A DNA stretch of 7,367 bases from an uncultured Lachnospiraceae bacterium. GTDB lineage: Bacteria > Bacillota > Clostridia > Lachnospirales > Lachnospiraceae. The notes below the pieces were generated by a model. It saw nothing but the letters and a program-made list of their open reading frames with translations. It was not told where the DNA came from and made no database searches. The position numbers and the translations under genes are program-made. Each line of letters begins with the position of its first letter. Positions within the stretch are counted from its first letter, which is position 1. Positions 7,349-7,367 of this stretch are shown piece by piece. The DNA is taken from contig CAMJKC010000083.1 of the NCBI GenBank assembly GCA_946406305.1, forward strand, positions 1 through 7,367, in the 5' to 3' direction.

Positions 7349-7355
7349 GAGGGGG
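7347..7355 (+). promoter_or_regulatory. Strong Shine-Dalgarno sequence for a gene beyond the right edge
   Basis: AGGAGGGGG overlaps the last two bases of the VirB4 stop codon. It is the closest match to the 16S anti-Shine-Dalgarno sequence in the window. No ATG, GTG or TTG follows within the remaining 12 bases, so the start should lie just past 7367, giving a spacer slightly longer than usual. In related elements the gene after VirB4 often encodes a membrane or NlpC/P60-type wall hydrolase protein, but nothing here shows which. Confidence 0.6.
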
Positions 7356-7367
7356 CAAAGCACAATC

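Overview
The window is very AT-rich, with an A-rich coding strand, AT-ending codons, Shine-Dalgarno sites and the standard genetic code: TGG encodes Trp and TGA is used as a stop. This fits a low-GC Firmicute, most likely an anaerobic clostridial lineage. I cannot name the genus. All six supported genes lie on the + strand, almost end to end. They look like an internal piece of the conjugation (type IV secretion, T4SS) operon of an integrative and conjugative element or conjugative plasmid.

Positions 67-2467 hold two overlapping genes for surface proteins. The first has a cleavable-looking signal peptide and the second an N-terminal membrane anchor. After that they share one plan: a module resembling the Trp/aromatic/Gly repeats of clostridial cell-wall (choline)-binding proteins, a charged linker, and a beta-rich domain resembling carbohydrate-binding modules. 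I read them as diverged paralogues. Their function is unknown, but cell-wall attachment or mating contact is a reasonable inference.

Positions 2468-2521 are the only sizeable gap in the operon. After it come a VirB2/TrbC-like (Maff2-like) pilin candidate (2522-2881), a VirB6/TrbL-like polytopic membrane protein (2887-3831), a PrgI/VirB3-like protein with an unusually long lysine-rich extension (3832-4950), and a VirB4/TraE-type ATPase with intact Walker motifs (4952-7348, TTG start). The spacing (5 nt, 0 nt, 1 nt) implies one transcript with translational coupling. A strong Shine-Dalgarno sequence overlapping the VirB4 stop shows the operon continues past the right edge.

Together the four core genes encode a pilus subunit, the inner-membrane channel and the ATPase that powers assembly. 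The VirD4 coupling protein, relaxase, VirB1-like peptidoglycan hydrolase and VirB8-like protein are not in the window and must be sought in the flanks. The most unusual points are the paired wall-binding-like proteins before the pilin gene and the large uncharacterised extension on the PrgI protein. No RNA gene, CRISPR array, insertion sequence, attachment site or convincing terminator was seen.
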